Positions 26,820 through 36,130 are shown, numbered from the stretch's first letter. The stretch is DNA of 64,000 bases from CAZOWW01 sp964583765 (GCA_964583765.1 CAZOWW010000003.1:1-64000), one strand, 5' to 3'. Made by a program: numbers and translations. The notes: generated by a model not told the origin, from the letters alone.

Positions 26820-28991
26820 ATGCAGGTACTGACCCGATTCGTGCTTCGACACCGCTGGTGGGTACTCGCCTTCTGGGTCGTGACCCCGTTCGCAGGCGGG
26901 GCGGCGGCCGGGCAGCTCGGCTCCCGGCTCAGCTTCGACTTCTCCCTGCCAGGACAGCAGGGTTACGAGACCCAGCGGGCCCTGATCGCCTCCTACGGCG
27001 CCACCGCGGACGCCGCCTACATCCCGGTGATCACCCTGCCGCCCGGGCAGAACGTGCTCTCCCGGCAGGCGGACATCACCGCGACCTTCGACGCCCTGCG
27101 GCGGGTGCCCGGGGTGCGCGTCGTCGACTACCCGACCACCCACGACCGCGGCTTCATCACCGACGACGGGCGCAGCACCTTCGCCGTGGTCTACGCCCCG
27201 CAGCCGAAGGGCTTCGTCAATCCGCTCGACCAGCAGGTGACCACCGCCCTCGACACCGCCCGGGCGCACGGCCTGACCGTGACGCTGACCGGTTACCAGC
27301 AACTCTCCGCCGGGAGCCAGAAGTCGGGTGGGCCGAGCGTGCTCGCCGAGACCCTGGTCGGCGGGCTGCTCGCCCTGGCCGTGCTCGCGTTCGTCTTCGC
27401 GTCGTTCCTGGCGTTCCTCCCCCTGCTCATCGCGATGGTCTCGATCCTCGCGACCTTCCTGATCGTCCTGGGCCTCACCGCGCTCACGGACGTGAGCTTC
27501 GTCGTGCAGTTCCTGATCTCCCTGGTCGGGCTCGGGGTGGCGATCGACTACTCGCTCATCGTCGTCTCCCGCTGGCGGGAGGAACGGGCCCACGGCGCGG
27601 ACAACCACACCGCCGTCGTCACCGCCGCGGACACCGCCGGTCGGGCCGTGGTCGCGTCGGGCGGCACCGTGGCGATCAGCCTGCTCGCCCTGGTGATGAT
27701 CCCGGTGCCGTTGCTGCGCAGCATGGGCATCGGCGGGATGCTGATCCCCCTGGTGAGCGTGGCCGTGGTGCTGACCCTGCTGCCGGTGCTCCTGGCCTCG
27801 GTGGGACCGCGGATCGACGTCCCGCGCCTGCGCCAGGAGGGATCGGCGTCCCGGGCGTGGACCGCCTGGGCCCGGCTGGTGGTCCGGCGCCGCTGGATCG
27901 CGGCCGGAGTTGCCCTTCTCGCGCTCGGCACGGCCATGGGGCCGGTCCTGCACTCCCAGTTCGGGGTCGCGGACACCCGATCGCTCGCCGCGAACGGACC
28001 CGCGGTGGACGCCCTCACCACGCTGCAACGCGGCGGAGTCGGGGACGGAGTGGTCACCCCGGTCGTCGTCCTCACCCGTGGTGACGCCGGGGAACTGGCC
28101 CGCGTGGCGGCCGGGGTTCCCGGGGTGCACCTCGCGACGGCAGCCTCCCCCGGCGGTCAGGGTCTCACCGCCGTCGACGTGTTCCCCGTCCGCGAGACCG
28201 TCGACTCGAACAGCGTCGCCGTGGTCGACCGGGTGCGGGCCGCCGTCCGGCACCTTCCGGGGTTCGTCGGGATCACGGGCACCGGCGCGACCATCGTGGA
28301 CTACCGGCACGCGGTGTACGACAACTTCCCCCTGGTGATCGGCATCATCGCGCTGATCACGTTCTTCCTGCTCGTGCGGACCTTCCGCTCGGTGCTCCTG
28401 CCGGCCAAGGCCGTGGCGCTCAACCTGCTCAGTCTGGGCGCGGTCTTCGGCGCGGCGACCTGGTTCTGGCAGGAGGGCCACGGTTCGCGGGCGGTCTTCG
28501 GGATCGCCCCGACGGGCGCGATGACCTTCTGGATCCCTCCGCTGATCTTCGCGTTCCTGTTCGGGCTCTCCATGGACTACGAGGTGTTCATCCTCGCCCG
28601 GATGCGTGAGGAGTACGACGCGACCGGATCCACCACCCAGGCGGTGGTCCGCGGCCTGGGACGCACCGGCCGCCTCGTCACCTCCGCCGCGCTCATCCTC
28701 TTCTTCGCCTTCGCCGCGCTCGGTGCGGCTCCCGGCACCGACATCAAGGTGTTCGCGAGCGCGCTCGGTGCGGGCATCCTGCTCGACGCCACCGTGGTGC
28801 GGGCCGTCCTCGTCCCCGCGCTGGTCGCGATCCTCGACCGGTGGAACTGGTGGCTCCCGGCCTGGCTCGCCCGCCTGCTGCGGGTCGCGCCGTCCCCGCT
28901 GACCCCGCGTCCGGACGCACCGGAGGACGGCGACCCGCGGTCGGGGCGCCCGGCGGAGCGGCTTCCCGACCGGCTGCCCGACCCCGTGTGA
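26820..28991 (+). CDS. MMPL-family RND transporter
   Basis: A 723-residue membrane exporter. The first helix follows MQVLTRFVLRHRWWVLAFWVV, then a periplasmic-type loop (to about residue 170) and a block of five to six helices with the GVAIDYSLIVVSRWREE motif. The second half repeats this with LSMDYEVFILARMREEY. These paired D-Y motifs are the proton-relay signature of MmpL proteins. It is single-copy here with no accessory protein. The divergent MarR gene and operator suggest drug- or lipid-inducible expression. The substrate cannot be told. Confidence 0.92.
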   Translation: MQVLTRFVLRHRWWVLAFWVVTPFAGGAAAGQLGSRLSFDFSLPGQQGYETQRALIASYGATADAAYIPVITLPPGQNVLSRQADITATFDALRRVPGVRVVDYPTTHDRGFITDDGRSTFAVVYAPQPKGFVNPLDQQVTTALDTARAHGLTVTLTGYQQLSAGSQKSGGPSVLAETLVGGLLALAVLAFVFASFLAFLPLLIAMVSILATFLIVLGLTALTDVSFVVQFLISLVGLGVAIDYSLIVVSRWREERAHGADNHTAVVTAADTAGRAVVASGGTVAISLLALVMIPVPLLRSMGIGGMLIPLVSVAVVLTLLPVLLASVGPRIDVPRLRQEGSASRAWTAWARLVVRRRWIAAGVALLALGTAMGPVLHSQFGVADTRSLAANGPAVDALTTLQRGGVGDGVVTPVVVLTRGDAGELARVAAGVPGVHLATAASPGGQGLTAVDVFPVRETVDSNSVAVVDRVRAAVRHLPGFVGITGTGATIVDYRHAVYDNFPLVIGIIALITFFLLVRTFRSVLLPAKAVALNLLSLGAVFGAATWFWQEGHGSRAVFGIAPTGAMTFWIPPLIFAFLFGLSMDYEVFILARMREEYDATGSTTQAVVRGLGRTGRLVTSAALILFFAFAALGAAPGTDIKVFASALGAGILLDATVVRAVLVPALVAILDRWNWWLPAWLARLLRVAPSPLTPRPDAPEDGDPRSGRPAERLPDRLPDPV

Positions 28992-28992
28992 A

Positions 28993-29040
28993 CCTGATCC
29001 CCGATGAGCCTGATCCCCGATGAGCCTGATCCCCGATGAG
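28993..29040. repeat. Perfect 3 x 16-bp tandem repeat after the MMPL stop
   Basis: Three exact copies of CCTGATCCCCGATGAG begin two bases after the stop codon and run directly into the terminator hairpin. Confidence 0.95.
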
Positions 29041-29065
29041 GCGGACGGCCCCGGGGCCGTCCGCC
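29040..29065. terminator. Bidirectional terminator between mmpL and gabD
   Basis: A perfect 26-bp palindrome (arm GGCGGACGGCCCC) lies between two convergent genes. It would form a 13-bp stem minus the loop bases. No U-tract is present. Confidence 0.8.
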
Positions 29066-29112
29066 GTCCCTGTGCTCCCGTGCCGGTCGAGTACCGCGGA
29101 GTCGGCCGGGTT

Positions 29113-30600
29113 CTACAGGGCGATCCCGACGTACTTGGTCTCCAGGTACTCCTCGATCCCCTCCGCCCCGCCCTCCCGGCCGAGACCCGAGTGCTTGACC
29201 CCGCCGAACGGCGCGGCCGGGTTGGAGACGATTCCCTGGTTGATGCCGACCATGCCGGTCTCGAGGGCTTCGGCCACCCGCAGGGCCCGGGACACGTCCC
29301 GGGTGTAGGCGTAGGCGACGAGCCCGTACTCGGTCGCGTTCGCGAGCGCGATCCCCTCCTCGTCGCCGGCGAAGGTGGTCACCGGTGCGACGGGCCCGAA
29401 AATCTCCTCCGTGAGCACGCGCGCGCCCAGCGGGACCCCGGCGAGCACCGTGGGGGCGTAGAAGTAACCGCGCTCACCGAGGCGCTCGCCGCCGACCAGC
29501 ACCCGGGCACCACGATCGGCCGCGTCCTGCACCAGCTCGGCGGCCTTGTCCCGGGTCGCGGCGTCGATCAGTGGGCCGACGTCCACACCGGCCTCGGTGC
29601 CCCGGCCCACGCGCAGCGCGCCCATGCGCCCGGCGAGACGGGCGGCGAACTCCTCGGCCAAGGACTCGTGCACGAGGAACCGGTTGGCCGCGGTGCACGC
29701 CTCACCGCCGTTGCGCATCTTGGCGAGCATGGCGCCCGACACCGCGGCGTCCAGGTCGGCGTCGGCGAAGACGAGGAAGGGCGCGTTGCCACCCAGTTCC
29801 ATGGACACGCGCAGCAGCTGGTCCGCGGAGCGTGCCACGAGACCCTTGCCGATCTCGGTCGAGCCGGTGAAGGAGAGCTTGCGCAGGCGCGGGTCGGCGA
29901 GCAGGGCCGCGCTCAGGGCACTGCTGCTCGAGGTCGTGACGATGTTGACCACACCGTCCGGCACGCCGGCCTCGGTGAGCACGCCGGCGAGGGCGAGCAT
30001 GCTGAGCGGCGTCTGGCGGGCCGGCTTGACCACCACGGTGCAGCCGGCCGCCAGGGCGGGACCGATCTTGCGCGTGCCCATGGCCAGGGGGAAGTTCCAC
30101 GGCGTGATGAACAGGCAGGGCCCGACCGGCTGCTTCATGGTCAGCAGCCGGGTCGCCCCGTTGGGTGACACGGACCAACGTCCGGAGATCCGGACCGTCT
30201 CCTCGGAGAACCACCGGAAGAACTCGGCCGCGTAGGCGATCTCGCCGCGGGACTCCGCGACGGTCTTGCCCATCTCCAGGGTCATGAGCAGGGCGAGGTC
30301 CTCGGTCCGCGCGACCAGGATCTCGTAGGCGCGGCGCAGGATCTCCGCGCGGTCGCGGGGGGCGGTGGCCGCCCAGGACGCCTGCGCGGCGACCGCCGCG
30401 TCGAGGGCACGTACCCCGTCCTCCGGGGTCGCGTCGGCGACCTCGGCGAGAACCTCCTCGGTGGCCGGGTCGGTCACGGGCAGGGTGCCGGCACCGCCGG
30501 GCTCCCAGCGCCCGCCGATGAACAGGCCGGTGGGCACGGCCTGCACCACTGCGGCCTCCCGCTCGGCCCCGCTCTGTCCGACCTCTGCGGTTGCGCTCAT
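29113..30600 (-). CDS. gabD: NAD(P)-dependent succinate-semialdehyde dehydrogenase
   Basis: Oxidises succinic semialdehyde to succinate, the last step of GABA breakdown. Aldehyde-dehydrogenase landmarks are complete: FITPWNFPLAMGTRKIGPALAAGCTVVVKPA, the GSTEIGKGL NAD site, the catalytic glutamate in MELGGNAPFLV and the catalytic cysteine in NGGEACTAANRFLVHE, then EEIFGPVAPV. ATG 30600 is the first family-like start; the frame is open upstream without similarity. 495 residues. It sits at one edge of the polyamine/GABA locus and is convergent with mmpL. Substrate specificity is by family resemblance. Confidence 0.88.
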   Translation of the reverse strand: MSATAEVGQSGAEREAAVVQAVPTGLFIGGRWEPGGAGTLPVTDPATEEVLAEVADATPEDGVRALDAAVAAQASWAATAPRDRAEILRRAYEILVARTEDLALLMTLEMGKTVAESRGEIAYAAEFFRWFSEETVRISGRWSVSPNGATRLLTMKQPVGPCLFITPWNFPLAMGTRKIGPALAAGCTVVVKPARQTPLSMLALAGVLTEAGVPDGVVNIVTTSSSSALSAALLADPRLRKLSFTGSTEIGKGLVARSADQLLRVSMELGGNAPFLVFADADLDAAVSGAMLAKMRNGGEACTAANRFLVHESLAEEFAARLAGRMGALRVGRGTEAGVDVGPLIDAATRDKAAELVQDAADRGARVLVGGERLGERGYFYAPTVLAGVPLGARVLTEEIFGPVAPVTTFAGDEEGIALANATEYGLVAYAYTRDVSRALRVAEALETGMVGINQGIVSNPAAPFGGVKHSGLGREGGAEGIEEYLETKYVGIAL

Positions 30601-31125
30601 GCGCGTCCTCACGACCTCTCGCTGTGTGGGGTCGGCCCGCCGGAATCGGTGGTCCCTGTGACCCCAGACGACGGAAACAGCAGGCAAGCGGCTCTGACAG
30701 TGTGCCGTTGCCCTGCTCACGCTCGACGCCCATGCTCGCATCCGGCCGGACGGGGCACCAGAGCACCGAAGCGCCGCGATCGGTGTCCGCCACCACACCG
30801 ACCGCGACGGCGCGCGACCGACCGGGCGGATCCGCCGGCTCCGTCCGGGCGAGCAGGATCCGGTCACCGACTGGTGCTGCCCGGACCCCGACACGGCCAT
30901 CCGGGTGCCCCCTGCTCGCCCACAGTGACGACCGAGCCACCAGATGCCCCCACTCCGGGGCCACAGAACGGCCTTCGACGCCCGATTCGGCTACGGTGCG
31001 CAGTCGAGTGAGAGCATCAGGACAAACCTCTCCGATCGGGGGGACTCCGTAGCGCGACTGTGCCATCCTGTGCGCCGGAGGGCGGCCCGCGCCCGTCCGG
31101 CATTTCTGTCTGCCCGGGGAGAAGC
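30601..31125. other. Divergent gabD / EAL-GAF control region, no confident gene
   Basis: This 525-bp gap must hold both promoters. A minus-strand frame from ATG 31066 (MAQSRYGVPPIGEVCPDALT) is open for over 130 codons, but its third-position GC bias is weaker than in the real genes, no ribosome-binding site is seen and it runs on into gabD out of frame, so it is not called. No palindrome or promoter was convincing. Confidence 0.4.
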
Positions 31126-32496
31126 ATGACCAGCGCCCGACCACCTCGGCGCTTGCATCCCGTCGGTGAGGCACCTCCCGTGGGCCCGAGCGGACGTGTG
31201 CCCCGGACCACGCCGGGACGACCGCTTCGCCATGCCGATGTCCGCCGGGTGCTCCACGCGGGCGGCCCCGCGATCGCCTTCCAACCGCAGTTGTCGCTGT
31301 CCCGGCTCGAGGTCGCCGGCTACGAGGCGCTGGCCCGGTTCCCCGGTGAGGCCGTGAGCTGCCCGGAGCACTGGTTCGCCCAGGCGCACCAGGTGGGTCT
31401 CGGCGCCGCGCTCGAGGCTGCGGCGGTCTCCAACGCGCTGGCCGAGGGGGGCAAGCGACCGGCGGGGACCACTCTGGCGATCAACCTCTCCCCGAGTCTG
31501 CTGCCCGCGGCGGCCCTGCGGGCAGCCCTGCCACCGGACCTCGACGGGATCGAGATCGAGCTCACCGAGCACGAGGTGGTGCTCGACCCGGACGGCCTGC
31601 GTCGCCAGGTCGATCTGCTGCGCCGGCGCGGGGCTCGACTGGCCATCGACGACGTCGGCGCGGGGCACTCGGGCCTGCGCCGCGTGATGGATCTGGCGCC
31701 GGACACGCTGAAGCTCGACCGCCACCTGGTGGACGGGGTCGCGGGCAACTCCGCGAAGGCAGCCCTGATCCGCGCCGTGGTGGACTTCGCGGACCACATC
31801 GGCGCAACGGTCTGCGCCGAGGGCGTGGAGACCATGGACGACCTGCTGGCGCTGGCCGACCTCGACGTCACCAGCGCCCAGGGCTGGATCGTGGGCATGC
31901 CCGACAGCACCTGCGACCGGGTCGACCCGGTGGTGCGGACGGCCTGTGAGCGGTCGCTGCAGCGGGTGCTCTCGACGCCCGACTTCCCGGATCTGAGCGA
32001 GGGCAGCACGGCGGCCCACGGGATGAGCCTGGAGGACCTGCTCGGCGCGCTCGCCGATGTGCGGGACCTCGACGGTCTGGCCCACCTCGCCCGGGCCGGG
32101 GCACTGGTCCTCGGCTGCGACCACACCGAACTCAGTGCCCTGCGCGCGGACGGGACGGCGGTCCAGGCCGTGGTCGCCGAGAACTGGCGGGGCCAGGGCG
32201 AGATCTTCCACCTGGGCGACTACCCGAGCACCGCCCGGTGCCTGAGCGACCGCGTGGTGATCCCGGTCTACGCCGCCTCCACGACCGACGCCGGAGAGTT
32301 GCGGGTGCTGCGCCACCTGCACTACCAGAGCGTGCTGCTCGTCCCGGTGACCAGTCGCGGCCACGCGGTGGGCCTCTTCGAGTGCTTCTTCGTGGACGAC
32401 ACCCCGTGGTCCCGCCGGCAGATCCGTTCCGCCCGGTTGCTGGCGTCGGTACTGGGCCCTGTGCTGGACGGGCTGATGCGCCGTCCCCTGCGCTGA
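31126..32496 (+). CDS. EAL-domain cyclic-di-GMP phosphodiesterase with C-terminal GAF domain
   Basis: The EAL domain covers about residues 45-285. The signature motif is exact (GYEALARF near residue 66), with metal and catalytic residues in NLSPSLL, ELTEHE, IDDVGAGHSGL, LKLDR, CAEGVET and AQGWIVG, so hydrolysis of c-di-GMP is expected. Residues of about 300-450 form a GAF-like sensory domain (LEDLLGALADVRDLDGLAHLARAGALVLGCDHTEL to FFVDDTPWSRRQIRSARLLASVLGPVL). There is no GGDEF domain and no membrane segment, so the protein is cytoplasmic. ATG 31126 has GGGGAGAAGC upstream. It lies alone between gabD and the saccharopine-dehydrogenase-like gene. The GAF ligand is unknown. Confidence 0.9.
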   Translation: MTSARPPRRLHPVGEAPPVGPSGRVPRTTPGRPLRHADVRRVLHAGGPAIAFQPQLSLSRLEVAGYEALARFPGEAVSCPEHWFAQAHQVGLGAALEAAAVSNALAEGGKRPAGTTLAINLSPSLLPAAALRAALPPDLDGIEIELTEHEVVLDPDGLRRQVDLLRRRGARLAIDDVGAGHSGLRRVMDLAPDTLKLDRHLVDGVAGNSAKAALIRAVVDFADHIGATVCAEGVETMDDLLALADLDVTSAQGWIVGMPDSTCDRVDPVVRTACERSLQRVLSTPDFPDLSEGSTAAHGMSLEDLLGALADVRDLDGLAHLARAGALVLGCDHTELSALRADGTAVQAVVAENWRGQGEIFHLGDYPSTARCLSDRVVIPVYAASTTDAGELRVLRHLHYQSVLLVPVTSRGHAVGLFECFFVDDTPWSRRQIRSARLLASVLGPVLDGLMRRPLR

Positions 32497-32595
32497 ACGC
32501 AGCGCTTCTCGTCCTCCTCTCGCCCGCAGCGCCTGCCGTTCGTATCCCGCAGACAGCGCCTGATGTTCGCTTTCTGGTCCCCGGGATACCGCCGA

Positions 32596-32634
32596 ACAGG
32601 CGCCGACCCCGCGACTTCCGGGGCCGGCGCCTGT
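32596..32634. terminator. Bidirectional terminator between EAL-GAF gene and saccharopine-dehydrogenase-like gene
   Basis: Arms 32596-32610 and 32620-32634 pair at 14 of 15 positions (ACAGGCGCCG and CCCC blocks, one A/C mismatch) around a 9-nt loop. It lies between convergent genes, 100 bases after one stop and 12 after the other. Confidence 0.8.
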
Positions 32635-32645
32635 CGTCCGGGGGG

Positions 32646-33878
32646 CTATCCCAGGGTCGGCGCCTGCTCGCGCATCCCCCACGGCGAGCCGAAGGCGGTG
32701 AGCCGGTCGAGGAACGGGACGGCGTCGAAGGCCTCCGGCCCGAGCACGCCGGCCCCCGACCAGGTGCCCTCCGCGAGCAGCTCGAGAGCGACGACCGGGT
32801 TGATCGCGGTCTGCCAGACGACGCACTGCGCGCCGTACTCCGCCATCGACCAGGCGTTGTCCACGACGTGGTACAGGTACACCTCGCGTGGGCGGCCGTC
32901 CTTGCCCGTCCCCCTGGCCCACAGTCCGGCGCAGGTCTTGCCGCGCATCCGGTCCCCGAGGGTGGCCGGATCCGGTAGGCAGGCCGCGACGACGTCCCGA
33001 GGGCTGACCTGGACCGGCCCGGCGGCGCTGGGCACCCGCACCGGGGTGGTGGCGTCCAGGCCGAGCAGGTGGAGCGTGCGCAGGACCCCGATGAACTCCT
33101 CACCGAGGCCGTACTTGAAGGTCACCCGCCGGGCAGGCAGCCAGCGCGGCATGAGGAGAACCTCCTCGTGCTCGACGTTGACGCACTCCACCGGGCCGAT
33201 GCCCTCGGGGAAGTCGAACACCTCCGGCTCGCTGAACGGCGGAGTGGTGAACCAACCCCGGTCCTTCTCCCAGATCACGGGCGGGTTGAGGCACTCCTCG
33301 ATCGTCGTCCAGATCGAGAAGGACGGCGCGAAGTCGTATCCGTCCACGGTCAGGTTGGCCCCGTCACGGGTGCCGAGTTCGTCGATCTCCCCGAACAGGT
33401 GGTCGACCGCGTACCGGGCGAACACGTCGGACAGGCCCGGCTCGACGCCGATCCCCACCAGGGCGAGCCGCCCGGCCTCCTCCCAGCGGGCGGCCTGGGC
33501 GAACTGCTCGTCCCCGAGCTTCACGCCCGTCAGGGCGTAGGGCTGATCGGGGTGCGGGCGGGACAGGCTCATCGCCATGTCCAGGTAGTGCGCCCCGGCC
33601 TCGAAGGCGCCCTCGAAGACGGGCAGCACGAACCGGGGATCCACGGCGTTCAGCACGTGCGTGATCGCGTGCTCCCGGCAGAGTGCGGCCACCGCGGAGG
33701 CGTCCGAGGCGTCCACGTGCGCGGCACGGATCCGCGGGTCCTTCACCCGCTCCGCGGTGGTGGTCGCCCTCGCGAGGTCGTAGTCGGCGATGATCAGTGC
33801 CTCGAAGAAGTCCCGACGCGCGGCGATTGCCGCCGCGGCGGAACCCACTCCACCGGCACCGACGACGAGGATGCGCAT
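32646..33878 (-). CDS. Saccharopine dehydrogenase-like oxidoreductase
   Basis: A Rossmann-fold protein starting MRILVVGAGGVGSAAAAIAARRDFFEALIIADYD, with the GxGGVG loop, then the C-terminal domain of the saccharopine dehydrogenase/LYS9 family (NVEHEEVLLMPRWLPARRVTFKYGLGEEF, LYHVVDNAWSMAEYGAQCVVWQTAINP). 410 residues is normal for bacterial members. It is divergent from an APC permease and inside a polyamine/GABA-type locus, which suggests an imine- or amino-acid-linked reaction (saccharopine, carboxynorspermidine or a related adduct). Lysine breakdown through saccharopine cannot be confirmed here, because no separate lysine-ketoglutarate reductase is seen. Confidence 0.85.
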   Translation of the reverse strand: MRILVVGAGGVGSAAAAIAARRDFFEALIIADYDLARATTTAERVKDPRIRAAHVDASDASAVAALCREHAITHVLNAVDPRFVLPVFEGAFEAGAHYLDMAMSLSRPHPDQPYALTGVKLGDEQFAQAARWEEAGRLALVGIGVEPGLSDVFARYAVDHLFGEIDELGTRDGANLTVDGYDFAPSFSIWTTIEECLNPPVIWEKDRGWFTTPPFSEPEVFDFPEGIGPVECVNVEHEEVLLMPRWLPARRVTFKYGLGEEFIGVLRTLHLLGLDATTPVRVPSAAGPVQVSPRDVVAACLPDPATLGDRMRGKTCAGLWARGTGKDGRPREVYLYHVVDNAWSMAEYGAQCVVWQTAINPVVALELLAEGTWSGAGVLGPEAFDAVPFLDRLTAFGSPWGMREQAPTLG

Positions 33879-34364
33879 GGATATCGCGTCCGTTTCTGGG
33901 TCTCGACCGGCCCGGTCGCCTGGTATCGGTCCGTCCGGGGGTCCGGAACGGCCGGCGTCTCAACGCGGCAACCCGTAGATCCCGGACCCTATGCCATGTC
34001 CGGGCACACGGAACGAGGACGAGCGAATCTGCGACGACCATCACGCCACGATCACGGAGAGTTCCGCGGCCGCTCGCGGGAACCGCCGGTCCCGACCGGC
34101 CACGACACCCGCACCACAACGACGGGCAGAATGCGAGGAATACTTGCTTGACGGCTTTTCGGGCCCCTGAAACGTTCTCGCAACGACCGCCCGCCCGCCA
34201 CCTCCGCGCGCGGTCACGGATGTTACCCCCACGTTTCCCGGGAACCGTTCACCGCACCTCTCGTTACAGCTACCGCACACCCCTGCCCAGGACCTCCGCA
34301 CCGAGGTAGCCTCCGCCGGACCGGATTGGTCCCGTCTGGTTTCCGCCCGCGGTCAGGAGGATTG
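33879..34364. other. Divergent control region of saccharopine-dehydrogenase-like and permease genes
   Basis: 486 bp without a credible gene. The half near the permease is less GC-rich than coding DNA (around 34110-34300, with TTGACG at about 34147 and TGTTAC at about 34220), and promoters are expected there, but no spaced -35/-10 pair or palindrome was convincing. Confidence 0.4.
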
Positions 34365-36038
34365 ATGCGCACCGACACCGCACCAGAAGCGGCTCCTCTC
34401 GGATTTCCGGAGGCCACTCCCGACAAAGGTCTCAAGGGCGGTGCACTCGGGCTCGTCTCGAGCATAGTTGTCGGAATCGCCTCGACCGCCCCGGCGTACA
34501 GTCTCGCCGCCAGCCTGGGACTCGTCGTGGCGACCACCAGCGGGGCGGGCATCGTCGGGGTCAAGGCTCCGTCGATCATGTTGCTGGCCTTCGTGCCCAT
34601 GCTCCTGATCGCGATCGCCTACCAGGAACTCAACAAGGCCGAACCGGACTGTGGCACGACCTTCACCTGGGCCGCCCGGGCCTTCGGGCCCCGGATGGGC
34701 TGGATGGGTGGCTGGGGCATCATCGCGGCCGACGTGATCGTGATGGCCAACCTGGCGGCGATCGCCGGGGAGTACTCCTTCCGGCTCGTCGGCCTGGACT
34801 CCCTGGCCGACAGCACGCTCTGGAGCACCCTCGCCGGGGTGGTCTGGATCGCGGCGATGAGCTGGATCTGTTATCGGGGGATCGAGGTCTCGGCCCGACT
34901 GCAGAGCATGCTCCTGGCGATCGAGATCGTCGTCCTGCTCGTCTTCTCCGTCGTCGCCCTGGTCAAGGTCTACAACGGTTCCGCTCCCGCCGGCGCCCTG
35001 CACCCGAGCCTGTCCTGGCTCGTGCCCAGCGGGATGTCCCTCGGCACCATGTCCACCGCCACCCTCGCCGCGGTGTTCATCTACTGGGGATGGGACACCG
35101 CGGTCTCGGTGAACGAGGAGACGAAGGACCCGCACACCACCCCCGGACGCGCCGCGGTCCTGTCCACACTGCTCCTGCTGGCCACCTACGCCCTGGTCAG
35201 TGTGGCGACCGTGGCCTTCGCCGGGGTCGGGGACAGCGGTATCGGCCTGGCGAACGCGGACAACTCCAGCGACGTGTTCAAGGTGCTCGGCGGGTCCGTC
35301 TTCGGCGGGTCGGCACTCGGACAGGCGATGGCCAAGCTCCTGATCATCTCGGTGCTCACCTCCTCGGCGGCCTCGACCCTGACCACGATCCTGCCGACGG
35401 CGCGCACCGGGCTGTCGATGGGCGCCTACCGCGCGCTGCCGCGAGCCTTCTCCCGCATCCACCGGGAATACCTCACCCCGACCGTCTCGACGGTCTGGAT
35501 GGGAATCGTCTCCGTCGCCTTCTACGTGGGCATGACGCTGGTGAGCTCCAACATCCTCACGGACACGATCGGTGCGGTCGGTCTGCTCATCGCCTTCTAC
35601 TACGGCATGACCGGATTCGCCTGCGTCTGGTTCTACCGGAAGAGCCTGACCGATTCCCCGCGGAATCTCGTCCTGCGCGGCATCGTCCCCGGACTGGGCG
35701 GGCTCCTGCTGCTGGGGGCGTTCGTCAAGGCCTCGTTCGTCTACGCCGATCCCAACTACGGCTCGACGAAGTTCTTCGGGATCGGCGGCGTGTTCGTCAC
35801 GGGCATCGGCTCACTGGCGCTGGGGGTGCTCCTGCTGCTGGTCTGGCAGCGCATCGCCCCGGAGTTCTTCCGCGGGCAGACGCTGCCCCGACGCGGCGCG
35901 CACGACCTGGTGCTCGCCGGCCTGCCGGCCGAGCCCGAGGACGGCCTGCGGCTGCCCGACTCGGGCCTGCCCGACATCGTCATCGCGCCGGACCTGTCCA
36001 ACCTGCCTCCCGGCGCCACCGTCGAGCGGCTCGAGTGA
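34365..36038 (+). CDS. APC-superfamily amino acid/polyamine permease
   Basis: A 557-residue integral membrane protein with about 12-13 hydrophobic segments. The family N-terminal helix reads LGLVSSIVVGIASTAPAYSLAASLGLVV, followed by CGTTFTWAARAFGPRMGWMGGWGIIAAD and YWGWDTAVSVNEETKDPHTTPGRAAVLST, typical of the APC amino acid/polyamine permeases in actinobacterial GABA/polyamine loci. ATG 34365 has AGGAGG five bases upstream. The last 60 residues are a soluble tail. The substrate is inferred as an amino acid, GABA or polyamine. Confidence 0.88.
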   Translation: MRTDTAPEAAPLGFPEATPDKGLKGGALGLVSSIVVGIASTAPAYSLAASLGLVVATTSGAGIVGVKAPSIMLLAFVPMLLIAIAYQELNKAEPDCGTTFTWAARAFGPRMGWMGGWGIIAADVIVMANLAAIAGEYSFRLVGLDSLADSTLWSTLAGVVWIAAMSWICYRGIEVSARLQSMLLAIEIVVLLVFSVVALVKVYNGSAPAGALHPSLSWLVPSGMSLGTMSTATLAAVFIYWGWDTAVSVNEETKDPHTTPGRAAVLSTLLLLATYALVSVATVAFAGVGDSGIGLANADNSSDVFKVLGGSVFGGSALGQAMAKLLIISVLTSSAASTLTTILPTARTGLSMGAYRALPRAFSRIHREYLTPTVSTVWMGIVSVAFYVGMTLVSSNILTDTIGAVGLLIAFYYGMTGFACVWFYRKSLTDSPRNLVLRGIVPGLGGLLLLGAFVKASFVYADPNYGSTKFFGIGGVFVTGIGSLALGVLLLLVWQRIAPEFFRGQTLPRRGAHDLVLAGLPAEPEDGLRLPDSGLPDIVIAPDLSNLPPGATVERLE

Positions 36039-36083
36039 GTCCGACCTGATCACCGGAGCTGAGTCCCACCTGATCACCGGAGC
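36036..36083. repeat. 2 x 24-bp tandem repeat beginning with the permease stop codon
   Basis: Units 36036-36059 and 36060-36083 differ at one base. Each begins TGAGTCC and contains ACCTGATCACCGGAGC. The first unit starts exactly at the TGA stop. Confidence 0.93.
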
Positions 36084-36095
36084 CAGGAGGCACCC

Positions 36096-36130
36096 GCCGG
36101 GCCCCGCAGGTGAGTGTGCGGGGGCCCGGC
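36096..36130. terminator. Terminator hairpin after the permease gene
   Basis: GCCGGGCCCCGCA (36096-36108) pairs with 36117-36130 with one bulged G, around an 8-nt loop, between the convergent permease and mmsA-type gene. Confidence 0.75.

Noticed and set aside
30660..31066. Minus-strand frame from ATG 31066 with plausible-looking protein sequence
   Set aside because: Weaker third-position GC bias, no ribosome-binding site, no stop before gabD and no recognisable domain.
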